This document shows positions 1-8,926 of a stretch of DNA of 64,000 nucleotides, piece after piece (within the stretch, counting starts at the first letter, position 1; each line of letters starts with the position of its first letter). The notes under the pieces were generated by a model, which was not told where the DNA came from, did not search any database, and was given only the letters and a program-made list of their open reading frames with translations. A program made the position numbers and the translations under genes. Origin of the DNA: Bradyrhizobium sp. BTAi1. GTDB taxonomy: Bacteria; Pseudomonadota; Alphaproteobacteria; Rhizobiales; Xanthobacteraceae. The stretch spans positions 5,847,501 to 5,911,500 of the forward strand of contig NC_009485.1 in assembly GCF_000015165.1 (NCBI RefSeq). Direction: 5' to 3'.

Positions 1-591
1 ACCTCGCAAGGCTGCTCCTCCTGCCCGCCGGCGAATGCCTATCTCAACGAGATGGTGCGGCAGCGACGCGACGTGCTGCCGCTCGCCTTTCACGTCACTT
101 ATTGGGATCGGCTCGGCTGGAAGGATCCATTCTCGCTTGCAGCCGCCACCGATCGCCAGGCCCGCTATGGCAGCCGTTTCGGCGACGGCTCCTACACGCC
201 AGAGATCGTCGTCGACGGCCTCAGCAGCCATGTCGGCTCCAACAGGGCCGAGATCGGACCGGCGATCGACCGCGCACGCGGCCAAGCGTCCTCCGCGGCC
301 ATCGTCAAGCTCGCGCGCAGCGGCGAGACGCTCACGGTGGAGGTCGGCGGCGGAGAAGGACGCGGACGCGTCGTGCTGGTCGGATTCGATCACCGGCATG
401 AGACGGCGATCCGGCGCGGAGAGAATGACGGCCGCACGCTCGAGGAGCTGAACGTGGTCCGCTCGGTCCGCGCCCTCGGCGAGTGGACCGGCACCGCGCT
501 GCGTCTCGTCGCGCCACTGCCGGAGGGCGAGGATGCGGCCGTGCTTCTCGAAACCGCAGACGGACGCATCGTCGGGGCCGCGCGGCTGTGA
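1..591 (+). CDS. DUF1223 secreted thioredoxin-like protein (5' end missing)
   Basis: The reading frame is open from base 1, so the N-terminus, including any signal peptide, lies outside the window. The visible 196 residues begin with TSQGCSSCPPA, a CxxC pair at visible residues 5 and 8, followed by FHVTYWDRLGWKDPF. This is the hallmark start of the DUF1223 family, small exported proteins with a thioredoxin-like fold. Their function is not established; a periplasmic redox role is an inference from the CxxC. An internal ATG at 52 would cut off the CxxC and is unlikely to be the start. The gene converges on the GT41 paralogue that ends 15 bases downstream and has no obvious link to the polysaccharide locus. 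Confidence 0.85.
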   Translation, partial: TSQGCSSCPPANAYLNEMVRQRRDVLPLAFHVTYWDRLGWKDPFSLAAATDRQARYGSRFGDGSYTPEIVVDGLSSHVGSNRAEIGPAIDRARGQASSAAIVKLARSGETLTVEVGGGEGRGRVVLVGFDHRHETAIRRGENDGRTLEELNVVRSVRALGEWTGTALRLVAPLPEGEDAAVLLETADGRIVGAARL

Positions 592-606
592 TGGACGCCG
601 GCCTGT

Positions 607-2826
607 TCAGCCAGAGGCGCAGTAGCGGCGCCAGAACAGGCGATAGCCCTCCTCGACGCGGCGGGTGTAGGTTTCGACATTGCCGGCGGCGGAGCTCGCG
701 ACCATCGACGGGAGCTCCGTGCGCAGCTTCGCCAAGTCGGCCGGCCGGCCCGCATGCGCCAAGGCGATCGCGATGTAGCCGTCATCATCCTCGGCCACCC
801 AATCATGCAGCCCCACTGCCGTGATGATGCCGGCAGCCGCCCGCCCCGCCGCACCGCGGCCGAGCTTGGCGACCACGGGCACGCCGGCCTGCAGCGTTTC
901 CCAGGTGCTGACGCCGCCATTCTGCGGAAACGGATCGAGCGACATATCGATCGCGGCGAACTGCGCGATGTGCTGGTCGCGCGTCGACAGGCCGAGGCAG
1001 GTGATGCGATCCTGCGCGATGCCATGCGCCACGAAGCGGGCGACCAGGCCATCGCGCAGCAACGGGTCCTGCAGCGCTCCGTTCTTGATGACGATCCGCG
1101 CGTCCGGCAACGCGGCCATCAGCCGCGACCAGAGCGCGAGCGCGGGCTCCGAGATCTTGTCGATGCGATTGAAGACACCGAAGGTGACGTAGCCGTTGCG
1201 CAGCATCGGCAGCGATGTCGGCTGCCATCCCTGCAGCGGATCGGTGGTGATGACGGCCGGCAGATCGTAGACCTGCTCGGCAAACAGTGGGCGTACCGCC
1301 TCGGGCACCGTCACCGGATCGGCGAAGAAATAGTCCATGGTCGGCAGGCCGGTGCCGGTGCCGCTGCCCCAGGCCGTGACCTGGACCGGCGCCGGCTTGC
1401 GCGCGAACACCGGCAGGCGGTTGCCGGCGGAATGGCCGGAGAGGTCGACGAGGATGTCGACGCCGTCTGCTTCGATGCGGTCAGCCAGCTCCTCGTCGGA
1501 CATCTGCCAGGCATCGACCCACAGATCGGCGGCTGCGCGGCATTGCGCCGTCATCACGTCCTGCAGCGGCGAGCAGGAATAGCAGGCGACCTTGAAGGCC
1601 TGGTGGTCATGATGGCGCAGCACCGGCAGGAACACCAAGGCGGCCGAATGCGTCCTGAAATCCGCCGAGACATAGCCGATGGTCAGCCGCCGTTCGGGAT
1701 CGCGGTCGCGCAGCGGCGGCGGCCGGCGCGCGATCTGGGCACCGATCCGGCTCCACCATTGCCGCCTCACGGCCTGATGCTGGACGAAATCGGTCTCCGG
1801 CATGAAGTCGAGCAGGAAAATCTTGGCGGTGATCGCATCGCCAAAATCGGGCTTGAGCTCGAGCGCGCGCTCGAAGTGCTGCAAGGCCGTCGTGAGGTCG
1901 CCCTGCTTGGCAAAGCATTCGCCGAGCCAGGTCCAGGCGACTTCGGAGGCCGGATTCTGCTCCAGCACCTTGCGGCAAGCGTCCATCGCCGGCGCGACAT
2001 TGTCCCTGATCACGCTGAGCTGGGCAAAGCCGAGCAGCGCCACCTCCTGGCGGGGATCGATCGACAGCGCCGCCTGGAAATCCGCCATCGCCGGATCGAA
2101 CCGCCCGGCCTGCTGGTGCAGCCGGCCGCGCTGCGCCAGCACCTGCGCGGCTCTGGGCCTGATCGCCAACGCGGCATCGAACGCCGCCAGCGCATCGTCG
2201 AAGTGACGCAGAATGATGCTGGCCAGCCCCTTGCCGAACATCGCCTCCATGTGGCGCGGATTGAGCGACAGCGCGCGATCGAAATTCTGATTGGCCTCGG
2301 CATTGCGATTGAGCGGAAGCAGCGCCATGCCGCGATTGCAATAGGCGTCGGCATAGTCCGGCTTCAGGGCGATCGCCCGATCATGGGCAACGATGGCCTC
2401 CTCCGGCCGTCCCAGGCGCATCAGCGTGTTGCCGAGGCCGGTGAGCGCGACCACGAGATTGGGCTTCAGCGCGACCGCCAGCTCCTGGCATTTGCGCGCC
2501 TCCTCGTAGCGCTTGCGGTTGAACAGCGCGAGGCCGAGATTGGAAAGCGCCTCGGCATGGCGCGGCTCAGCCTCGACCGCCTTGGTCAGAGCCTGCTCGG
2601 CCATATCGAGCTGGCCGCTGTCGAGGGCGACGACGCCGAGCAGATGCAACGCATCGAAATGCTCGGGCAAGAGCGCCAGGATCTGTCCGCAGATCGCCTG
2701 CGCCTCGGCTGGGCGGCCGGCGCGATAGGCCGCGACGGCCCGCGGCAGCAGCTCGTCGACCTGCTTGCGATGCTTCTTCTGCAGCCGCGCATTCTGAAAC
2801 GCGCGAGACCCGACATTGCTGGCCAA
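607..2826 (-). CDS. TPR plus GT41 (SPINDLY/OGT-like) glycosyltransferase, copy 1
   Basis: A 739-residue protein with about nine TPR units (residues 25-340) and a C-terminal O-GlcNAc-transferase-like domain (380-735). Motifs include GYVSADFRTH with H393, DLSGHSAGNR at 461-470, FNRIDK with K557 (aligning by eye to the UDP-phosphate-binding Lys842 of human OGT) and NGGVSTWE at 636-643. The family moves a sugar from a UDP donor, usually to protein Ser/Thr; the substrate here is unknown. I start it at TTG 2826 because GGGAGG lies 7 bases upstream and this gives the same length and N-terminus (MASNVGSRAFQ) as the two neighbouring paralogues. An upstream in-frame ATG would add 20 residues that the other copies do not share. 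Confidence 0.9.
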   Translation of the reverse strand: MASNVGSRAFQNARLQKKHRKQVDELLPRAVAAYRAGRPAEAQAICGQILALLPEHFDALHLLGVVALDSGQLDMAEQALTKAVEAEPRHAEALSNLGLALFNRKRYEEARKCQELAVALKPNLVVALTGLGNTLMRLGRPEEAIVAHDRAIALKPDYADAYCNRGMALLPLNRNAEANQNFDRALSLNPRHMEAMFGKGLASIILRHFDDALAAFDAALAIRPRAAQVLAQRGRLHQQAGRFDPAMADFQAALSIDPRQEVALLGFAQLSVIRDNVAPAMDACRKVLEQNPASEVAWTWLGECFAKQGDLTTALQHFERALELKPDFGDAITAKIFLLDFMPETDFVQHQAVRRQWWSRIGAQIARRPPPLRDRDPERRLTIGYVSADFRTHSAALVFLPVLRHHDHQAFKVACYSCSPLQDVMTAQCRAAADLWVDAWQMSDEELADRIEADGVDILVDLSGHSAGNRLPVFARKPAPVQVTAWGSGTGTGLPTMDYFFADPVTVPEAVRPLFAEQVYDLPAVITTDPLQGWQPTSLPMLRNGYVTFGVFNRIDKISEPALALWSRLMAALPDARIVIKNGALQDPLLRDGLVARFVAHGIAQDRITCLGLSTRDQHIAQFAAIDMSLDPFPQNGGVSTWETLQAGVPVVAKLGRGAAGRAAAGIITAVGLHDWVAEDDDGYIAIALAHAGRPADLAKLRTELPSMVASSAAGNVETYTRRVEEGYRLFWRRYCASG

Positions 2827-2833
2827 ATGATGA

Positions 2834-2839
2834 CCTCCC
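2834..2839 (-). promoter_or_regulatory. Shine-Dalgarno that selects a TTG start
   Basis: GGGAGG on the minus strand lies 7 bases before the TTG of GT41 copy 1. The same arrangement (GGGAG at 5138-5142, GGAG at 7439-7442, both 7 bases before TTG) occurs at the other two copies, so the rare start codon is conserved. Confidence 0.75.
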
Positions 2840-2910
2840 GGCGTGACGTCAAGAACTGGATACGCGAACCAACTTGTCCCCGGCATCGCACCGTGCCGGA
2901 CAGGCCACCT

Positions 2911-5130
2911 TCATCCTGCGGCCACGCAGAACCGGCGCCAGAACAGGCGATAGCCCTCTTCGACCTTGCGCGCATAGGTCTCGACATTGCCGGCCGCCGA
3001 ATTGGCAACCATCCCCGGCAGCTCGGCACGCAGCCTCGCCAGCACATCGGGCCGGCTCGCATGCTTGATGGCCATCGCGATGTAGCCGTCGTCGTCCTCC
3101 GCAACCCAGTCCTCAAGCCCGACCGCCGTGACGATCGCTGCGGCGGCGCGCGAGGCGGCGCTGCGCCCGAGCAAGGCGATCACCGGCACGCCGGCCTGCA
3201 AGGATTCCCAGGTGCTGACGCCGCCGTTCTGCGGGAACGGATCGAGCGAAATGTCGACCTGGGCGAATTGCGCGATCTGCAGCTCGCGCGTCGACCAGCC
3301 GAGACAGGTGATGCGGTCCTGGCTGACGCCTTGAGCGGCGAAGCGCGCCAGCAACCGATCGCGCAACAGCGGATCGTCGAGCGAACCGCTCTTGATCACG
3401 ATCCGGGAGTCCGGCAGCTGCCGCATCAGGCGGGTCCAGACCAGGAGCACCGGATCGGAGATCTTGTCCAGGCGATTGAAGACGCCGAAGGTCACATGCC
3501 CGTTCTGCAGCATCGGCAGCGGCGTCGGCGCGATGCAAGGCAGCGCCTCGGTGGTGATCACGGCAGGCAGGTCGTGGACCTGCTCCGCGAACAAGGGCCG
3601 CGCAGCCATCGGCACCGTGACCGGATCGGCGAAGAAATAGTCGATCGTCGGCAGGCCGGTGCCGGTGCCGCTGCCCCAGGCGGAGACCTGAACCGGAGCG
3701 GGCTTGCGCGCAAACAACGGCAGTCGGTTGCCCGCGGAATGGCCGGAGAGATCGACGAGGATATCGACCGCATCCGCCTCGATTCGATCGGCGAGCTCGT
3801 CGTCGGACATCTGCGAGGCATCCACCCAGACATCGGCGCAGGCGCGGAACTGCGCCGTCACCGCGTCCTGCACCGGCGAGCAGGCGTAGCAGCAGATCCG
3901 GACATCCTGGCGGTTGGCATGCTTCAGCACCGGCAGGAAGGTCAGCGCCGCGGAATGATTGCGGAAATCCGACGAGACATAGCCGATGGTGAGACGCCGC
4001 TCCGGATCGAGGTCGCGCGGCGGCAAGGCCCGCCGCGGGATGCGGCTGCCGATCCGCTGCCACCACTCGCGCCTGACGGCCTGATGCAGTTCGAAATCGG
4101 CATCGGGCATGAATTCGAGCGTGAAGATCTTTGCGGTCATCGCCTCGGCGAAATCGGGCCGGATCTCGAGCGCGCGATCGAAATGCGCGACGGCGGCAGC
4201 GACCTCGCCCTGCTTGCCGCAGCAGACGCCGAGCCACAGCCAGGCATCCTCGGACAACGGGTTCTGCTCCAGCACCCTGCGGCAGGCATCGATCGACTGC
4301 GCGACATTGCTGAAATGGCCGAGCTGCGCCGAGCCGAGCAGCGCCATTTCCAGCATCGGATCATGGGCCAGCGCAGCCGCGAAATCCGCCCGCGCCTGGT
4401 CGAAACGTCCGGCGGTCTGATGCAGCCGGCCGCGCTGCGCCAGCACCTGCGCGGCATTGGGCTTCAAGGCCAGGGCGGCATCGAACGCCGCGAGCGCGTC
4501 GGCAAAGTGGCGCAGATTGACGCTGGCGAGGCCCTTGCCGAACATCGCCTCCATATGGCGCGGATTGAGCGACAGCGCGCGGTCGAAGCTCTGATTGGCC
4601 TCGGCATTGCGGTTGAGGGTGAGCAGCGCCATGCCGCGATTGCAATAGGCGTCCGCGTAGTCCGGCTTCAGCGCAATCGCGCGGTCGTGCGCCGCGACGG
4701 CTTCATCGGGACGGCCGAGGCGCATCAGCGTATTGCCGAGGCCGGTCTGCGCGACCACAAGGTTGGGTTTCAGCGTGACCGCCCGCTCCTGGCACTTCCG
4801 CGCCTCCTCGAAGCGCTTGCGGCTGAACAGGGCGAGGCCGAGATTGGACAGCGCCTCGGCGTGACGCGGATCGACCTCCACCGCCTTCGCCAGCGCCTGC
4901 TCGGCCAGATCCAGTTGGCCGCCATCGAGAGCCGTGACGCCGAGGAGATGCAGCGCATCGACATGATCAGGAAGCAATGCGAGAATTTGTCCGCAGATCG
5001 CCTGGGCCTCGGCGCGGCGACCGCTGCGATAGGCGGCGACAGCCTGCGGCATGAGCGCATCGGCCTGCTTGCGGTGCTTCTTCTGCAGCCTCGCATTCTG
5101 GAACGCGCGTGAACCGACGTCGCTTGCCAA
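2911..5130 (-). CDS. TPR plus GT41 glycosyltransferase, copy 2
   Basis: The second of three tandem paralogues, also exactly 739 residues from a TTG start at 5130 that has GGGAG 7 bases upstream. Its TPR half is nearly identical to copy 1 over long stretches (NRNAEANQ, SLNPRHMEAMFGKGLAS), while residues 260-340 and parts of the catalytic domain have drifted. The catalytic motifs are kept: GYVSSDFRNH, DLSGHSAGNR, FNRLDK and NGGVSTWE. It is probably in one transcription unit with copies 1 and 3, since all lie on the minus strand with gaps of about 80 bases. An alternative ATG 24 bases upstream (MRHLGRPP) is possible but not shared with the other copies. Confidence 0.9.
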   Translation of the reverse strand: MASDVGSRAFQNARLQKKHRKQADALMPQAVAAYRSGRRAEAQAICGQILALLPDHVDALHLLGVTALDGGQLDLAEQALAKAVEVDPRHAEALSNLGLALFSRKRFEEARKCQERAVTLKPNLVVAQTGLGNTLMRLGRPDEAVAAHDRAIALKPDYADAYCNRGMALLTLNRNAEANQSFDRALSLNPRHMEAMFGKGLASVNLRHFADALAAFDAALALKPNAAQVLAQRGRLHQTAGRFDQARADFAAALAHDPMLEMALLGSAQLGHFSNVAQSIDACRRVLEQNPLSEDAWLWLGVCCGKQGEVAAAVAHFDRALEIRPDFAEAMTAKIFTLEFMPDADFELHQAVRREWWQRIGSRIPRRALPPRDLDPERRLTIGYVSSDFRNHSAALTFLPVLKHANRQDVRICCYACSPVQDAVTAQFRACADVWVDASQMSDDELADRIEADAVDILVDLSGHSAGNRLPLFARKPAPVQVSAWGSGTGTGLPTIDYFFADPVTVPMAARPLFAEQVHDLPAVITTEALPCIAPTPLPMLQNGHVTFGVFNRLDKISDPVLLVWTRLMRQLPDSRIVIKSGSLDDPLLRDRLLARFAAQGVSQDRITCLGWSTRELQIAQFAQVDISLDPFPQNGGVSTWESLQAGVPVIALLGRSAASRAAAAIVTAVGLEDWVAEDDDGYIAMAIKHASRPDVLARLRAELPGMVANSAAGNVETYARKVEEGYRLFWRRFCVAAG

Positions 5131-5211
5131 AGGCGGTCTCCCGAGGTGACGCATAGATCTACGCAGCAGATTAGTGCATTTGCGGATCGCCTGATGCCGC
5201 CCGAAACCGCG

Positions 5212-7431
5212 CTAGCCGGCGGCGCAATACCGACGCCAGAACTGACGGTAGCCCTCCTCGACCTTGCGCGTGTAGGTCTTGACGTCGCCGGCCGGAGAGT
5301 TCGCGACCCGCGCCGGCAGCTCGGCACGCAGCCTGGCCAGTTCAGCGGGCTGGCCGGCATATTTGATGGCAATCGCGACATAGCCATCATCGTCCTCGGC
5401 GACCCACTCATCGAGCCCGATCGCCTTGATGATCGCGCCGCCGGCGCGGGAGGCCGAGCTGTTGCCCAGCTTGGCCACCACGGGCACCCCGGCCTGCAGC
5501 GACTCCCAGGTGCTCACACCGCCATTCTGCGGGAACGGGTCCAGCGACATGTCGATGTCGGCAAAGGCCGCAATGTGCTCCTGCCGCATCGACGAGCCGA
5601 GACACGTCAGCCGGCTCTCGTCGATGCCATGCGCCACGAAGCGCGCGATCAGGCCGTCACGCAGGAAGGCGTCGTCGAGCGCACCGTTCTTTATCACGAC
5701 ACGAGCCGACGGGAGCGCCTGCAGCAGCGTTGCCCAGACCTTGAGGACCTGGGCCGAAATCTTGTCGATCCGGTTGAAGACGCCGAAGGTGACATGGCCG
5801 TTGCGAAGCATCGGCAGCGGCGTCGGTTCAGCGCCGGGCAGCGGATCGGTCGTGATCAGCGCCGGCAGGTCATAGACCTCTTCGGCGAACAGCGGCCGAA
5901 CGGCTGGGGGCACGGTGACCGGATCGGCGAAGAAGTAGTCCATGGTCGGCAGACCGGTCCCCGTCGCGTTCCCCCAGGCCGTGACCTGGATCGGCGCCGG
6001 CTTGCGCGCGAACACGGCGAGGCGGTTGCCGGCCGAATGCCCGGAGAGGTCGACCAGAATATCGACCTGATCCGCCTGGATTCGATCGGCGAGCTCATCA
6101 TCCGACAGCTGCCAAGCATCGACCCAACCATCAGCCGCGGCCTTGCACTGCTCCGTCACGGAATCCACCAGCGGCGAGCAGGAATAGCAGATGACCCGGA
6201 AGGCTGTGTGATCGTGATGCCGGAGCACCGGCAGGAAGGTCAGCGCGGCCGAATGGCTGCGAAAATCCGACGACACGTAACCGACCGTGACGCGACGATC
6301 GGCATCGCGGTCGACAGCCGCGAGCTGACGTCGCGGAATAGGCGCGCCGATACGCTCCCACCATTCGCGCCTGGCGGCCTGGTGGATGGCGACATCGGCC
6401 TCGGGATAGAAATCGAGCGCGAAGATCTTCTTGAGGATCGCGTCATCGAAATCCGGCTTGATCTCCAGCGCGCGGTCGAAATGCTGAATGGCCGCGGCCG
6501 TATCGCCCTGCCTGGCAAAGCAGGCGCCGAGCCAGGCCAGCGCGATCTCCGAGGCCGGATTATGCTCCAGCACCCGTTTGCACGCCGCCATGGCCGGCGC
6601 GATCCGGTCGGTGAGCACGCACACATGGGCCTTGCCGAGCAGCGCGGCTTCCAGCATCGGCTCGGCGGTCAGGGCCGTGTCGAAATCGGTTTCGGCCTCC
6701 TTGAACCGCCCCATCTGGACGTAGAGGCGCCCTCGCTGGGCGATGACGGCCGCGGCCCCCGGCTTCAGCGCAAGCGCCGCGTTGAACGCCACGAGCGCCT
6801 GATCGAAATGCCGCAGGTTGACGCTGACGAGCCCCTTTCCGAAAGTCGCCTGCATATGCCGCGGCGCCAGCGCCAAAGCGCGCTCGAAGCTCTGGCGGGC
6901 TTCCTCGTTTCGGAGGAGCAGAAGTTGCGCCATGCCGCGATTGCAATAGGCATCGGCAAAATCGGGCTTGAGCGCGATGGCGCGGTCGTGGGCCTCGATC
7001 GCCTGCGCGAACAGCCGCATGTTCATCAGGGTGTTGCCGAGGCCGGTCAGCGCGGTGGCGAAATTCGGCTTGAGCGCGATGGCGCGCTCCTGGGCGGCGC
7101 GCGCCTCCTCGTAACGTTTCAGGCTGGAGAGTACGAGGCCGAGATTCGCCTGGGCCTCGGCATTGCGCGGCTCGACGGCGACGGCCCGGGTCAGAGCCTG
7201 CTCAGCCAGATCCAGCCGACCATTGTCGAGCGCCGAAGCGCCGAGGAGATGCAGGGCGTCGAAATGATCCGGCACAAGGGCCAGGATCTGCCCGCAGACC
7301 GCCTGCGCGTCCGCATGCCGGCCGGCGCGGTAGGCTGCGACCGCCTGCGTCAGCAGGCCGTCGGCCTGCTTACGGTTCTTCTTCTGCATGCGCGCGTTCT
7401 GGAACGCGCGCGATCCGATCGTGCTTTGCAA
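5212..7431 (-). CDS. TPR plus GT41 glycosyltransferase, copy 3
   Basis: The first copy in transcription order and the most diverged of the three, again 739 residues, starting at TTG 7431 with GGAG 7 bases upstream. It begins MQSTIGSRAFQNARMQKKNRK, which anchors the start choice for the other two copies. The TPR array is followed by the GT41 domain with GYVSSDFRSH, DLSGHSAGNR, FNRIDK and NGGVSTWE. Like its paralogues it has no signal peptide or membrane segment, so it should act in the cytoplasm. Targets cannot be read from the sequence: protein glycosylation or a role in surface-glycan assembly are both possible. It starts 70 bases after the stop of manC, which points the same way. Confidence 0.9.
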   Translation of the reverse strand: MQSTIGSRAFQNARMQKKNRKQADGLLTQAVAAYRAGRHADAQAVCGQILALVPDHFDALHLLGASALDNGRLDLAEQALTRAVAVEPRNAEAQANLGLVLSSLKRYEEARAAQERAIALKPNFATALTGLGNTLMNMRLFAQAIEAHDRAIALKPDFADAYCNRGMAQLLLLRNEEARQSFERALALAPRHMQATFGKGLVSVNLRHFDQALVAFNAALALKPGAAAVIAQRGRLYVQMGRFKEAETDFDTALTAEPMLEAALLGKAHVCVLTDRIAPAMAACKRVLEHNPASEIALAWLGACFARQGDTAAAIQHFDRALEIKPDFDDAILKKIFALDFYPEADVAIHQAARREWWERIGAPIPRRQLAAVDRDADRRVTVGYVSSDFRSHSAALTFLPVLRHHDHTAFRVICYSCSPLVDSVTEQCKAAADGWVDAWQLSDDELADRIQADQVDILVDLSGHSAGNRLAVFARKPAPIQVTAWGNATGTGLPTMDYFFADPVTVPPAVRPLFAEEVYDLPALITTDPLPGAEPTPLPMLRNGHVTFGVFNRIDKISAQVLKVWATLLQALPSARVVIKNGALDDAFLRDGLIARFVAHGIDESRLTCLGSSMRQEHIAAFADIDMSLDPFPQNGGVSTWESLQAGVPVVAKLGNSSASRAGGAIIKAIGLDEWVAEDDDGYVAIAIKYAGQPAELARLRAELPARVANSPAGDVKTYTRKVEEGYRQFWRRYCAAG

Positions 7432-7501
7432 GGAAGCTCTCCGGCGGACGACGTCGGGGAGCTATCTAGCACGGCTCGCGTGATTCGAGGCGATCTGCGC
7501 C

Positions 7502-8914
7502 CTATTCGCGACGGTAATCGTCCTCGAGGCGGATGATGTCGTCCTCGCCGAGATAGGAGCCGGTCTGGACCTCGATCAGCTCCAGCAGGATCTTACCGGG
7601 ATTTTCCAGGCGGTGCACCGCGCCCATCGGGATGTAGATCGATTCGTTTTCGTGAACGGTCTTGACCGTCTCGTTGACCGTGACCCGGGCAGCTCCACGC
7701 ACCACGATCCAGTGCTCCGAGCGGTGATAGTGCCGCTGCAGCGACAGGCGCTGGCCGGGCTTGACGACGATACGCTTCACCTGGTGGCGCTCGCCATTGT
7801 CGACCGACTGATAGCTGCCCCAGGGGCGGTGCACCTTGATGTGCGCCTCGGTCACCTCGGGCGCTACCGTCTTCAGCTTCGCGACGAGCCGCTTCAGCCC
7901 GTTGGCATCGCGCTGGCGCGAGACCAGGACCGCGTCCTGCGCCGCCACCACGACGAGATCGTCCACGCCTTCGAGCGCGACCAGCGCCTTGTCGGTGACC
8001 ACGTTGCAGTTGCGGGAATCCTCGAACACGGCGGTCCCCCGCGCGGCATTGCCCTGCTCGTCCTTGTCGGACAGCTCCCACACCGCATGCCAGGAGCCGA
8101 CGTCCGACCAGCCGCAGGAGACCGGCGCCACGGCCGCCCGTTCGGTCTTCTCCATCACGGCGTAGTCGATCGAGATCGGCTTGGCCGCGGCAAAGGCATC
8201 GGACTCCAGGATGATGAAGCTGAGATCGCGGCCGGCTTTGGTCACGGAATCGGTGACCGTCTGCACGCTGCCCGCATCGGATTTTCGGTACTCATCGAGC
8301 AGGACGCCGGCCCGGAACATGAAGTTGCCGCTGTTCCAGAGATACCCCTCGCGGATGTAGCGCTCGGCGGTCGGCTGATCCGGCTTCTCGACGAACTTTG
8401 CGACCGCCCGCACGTCTCCCGAGACCGGCGCGCCGGGGCTTATATAGCCGTATTCGGTGGCGGCGCGTTCGGGATTGATGCCGAAGGTCACGATGAGGCC
8501 GGTCTCGGCCGCAGCCAGCCCGGCGCGGCAGGCTGCGAGGAAGGCCGCGCTGTCGCGGACGACGTGGTCGGCCGCCAGCGCCAGCACCACCGCGTCCTGA
8601 TCACGCGTCTGCGCGAAGGCGGCTCCGGCGACGATGGCGGGTCCGGAGTCGCGGCGCATCGGCTCCAGCAGCACGTCGGCTTCGATTCCGATCTCGGCCA
8701 GTTGCTCCAGCACCATGAAACGATAGGCCGCATTGGTGATGATGATCGGGCGGGCAAACAGATCCGCATCCGACACACGCAGCAGCGTATCCTGGAAGGT
8801 CGACCGGGTGCCGAACAGCGGCAGGAACTGCTTGGGCCGCACTTCCCGCGAGGCCGGCCAAAGCCGGGTTCCGGCGCCGCCGCACATGATGAGAGGAATG
8901 ATGCGTCTGGTCAT
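7502..8914 (-). CDS. manC: Mannose-1-P guanylyltransferase / mannose-6-P isomerase (bifunctional)
   Basis: A 470-residue type II PMI/GMP. The N-terminal nucleotidyltransferase domain has the signature GGAGTRLWPASR (residues 12-23) with K28 in RPKQF, and FVEKP further in. The C-terminal cupin (about 362-470) has RPWGSYQ and QRHYHRSEHW, the metal-binding isomerase site. It would convert fructose-6-P to mannose-6-P and mannose-1-P to GDP-mannose in the cytosol, the precursor of mannose, fucose, rhamnose-D or other GDP-sugars. The phosphomannomutase needed between the two steps is not in the window. It ends just upstream of the GT41 series and begins 12 bases after the stop of the epimerase gene, so these are likely co-transcribed. 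Confidence 0.95.
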   Translation of the reverse strand: MTRRIIPLIMCGGAGTRLWPASREVRPKQFLPLFGTRSTFQDTLLRVSDADLFARPIIITNAAYRFMVLEQLAEIGIEADVLLEPMRRDSGPAIVAGAAFAQTRDQDAVVLALAADHVVRDSAAFLAACRAGLAAAETGLIVTFGINPERAATEYGYISPGAPVSGDVRAVAKFVEKPDQPTAERYIREGYLWNSGNFMFRAGVLLDEYRKSDAGSVQTVTDSVTKAGRDLSFIILESDAFAAAKPISIDYAVMEKTERAAVAPVSCGWSDVGSWHAVWELSDKDEQGNAARGTAVFEDSRNCNVVTDKALVALEGVDDLVVVAAQDAVLVSRQRDANGLKRLVAKLKTVAPEVTEAHIKVHRPWGSYQSVDNGERHQVKRIVVKPGQRLSLQRHYHRSEHWIVVRGAARVTVNETVKTVHENESIYIPMGAVHRLENPGKILLELIEVQTGSYLGEDDIIRLEDDYRRE

Positions 8915-8926
8915 GAAATGATGCCC

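Larger units (their letters stand above)
607..7431 (-). repeat. Tandem triplication of a 2.2 kb gene
   Basis: Three head-to-tail copies of one gene, each 2220 bp with no net insertion or deletion in the coding part, separated by spacers of 84 and 81 bp. Copies 1 and 2 are closest to each other. The repeat is large enough to allow homologous recombination that would delete or merge copies. Confidence 0.85.

Noticed and set aside
754..5112. Plus-strand open frame of 1452 codons
   Set aside because: It is antisense to GT41 copies 1 and 2 and runs through the spacer between them. Composition (Arg, Gly, Gln, Ala-rich) is typical of a reverse-frame shadow in GC-rich genes, and it has no family motif.
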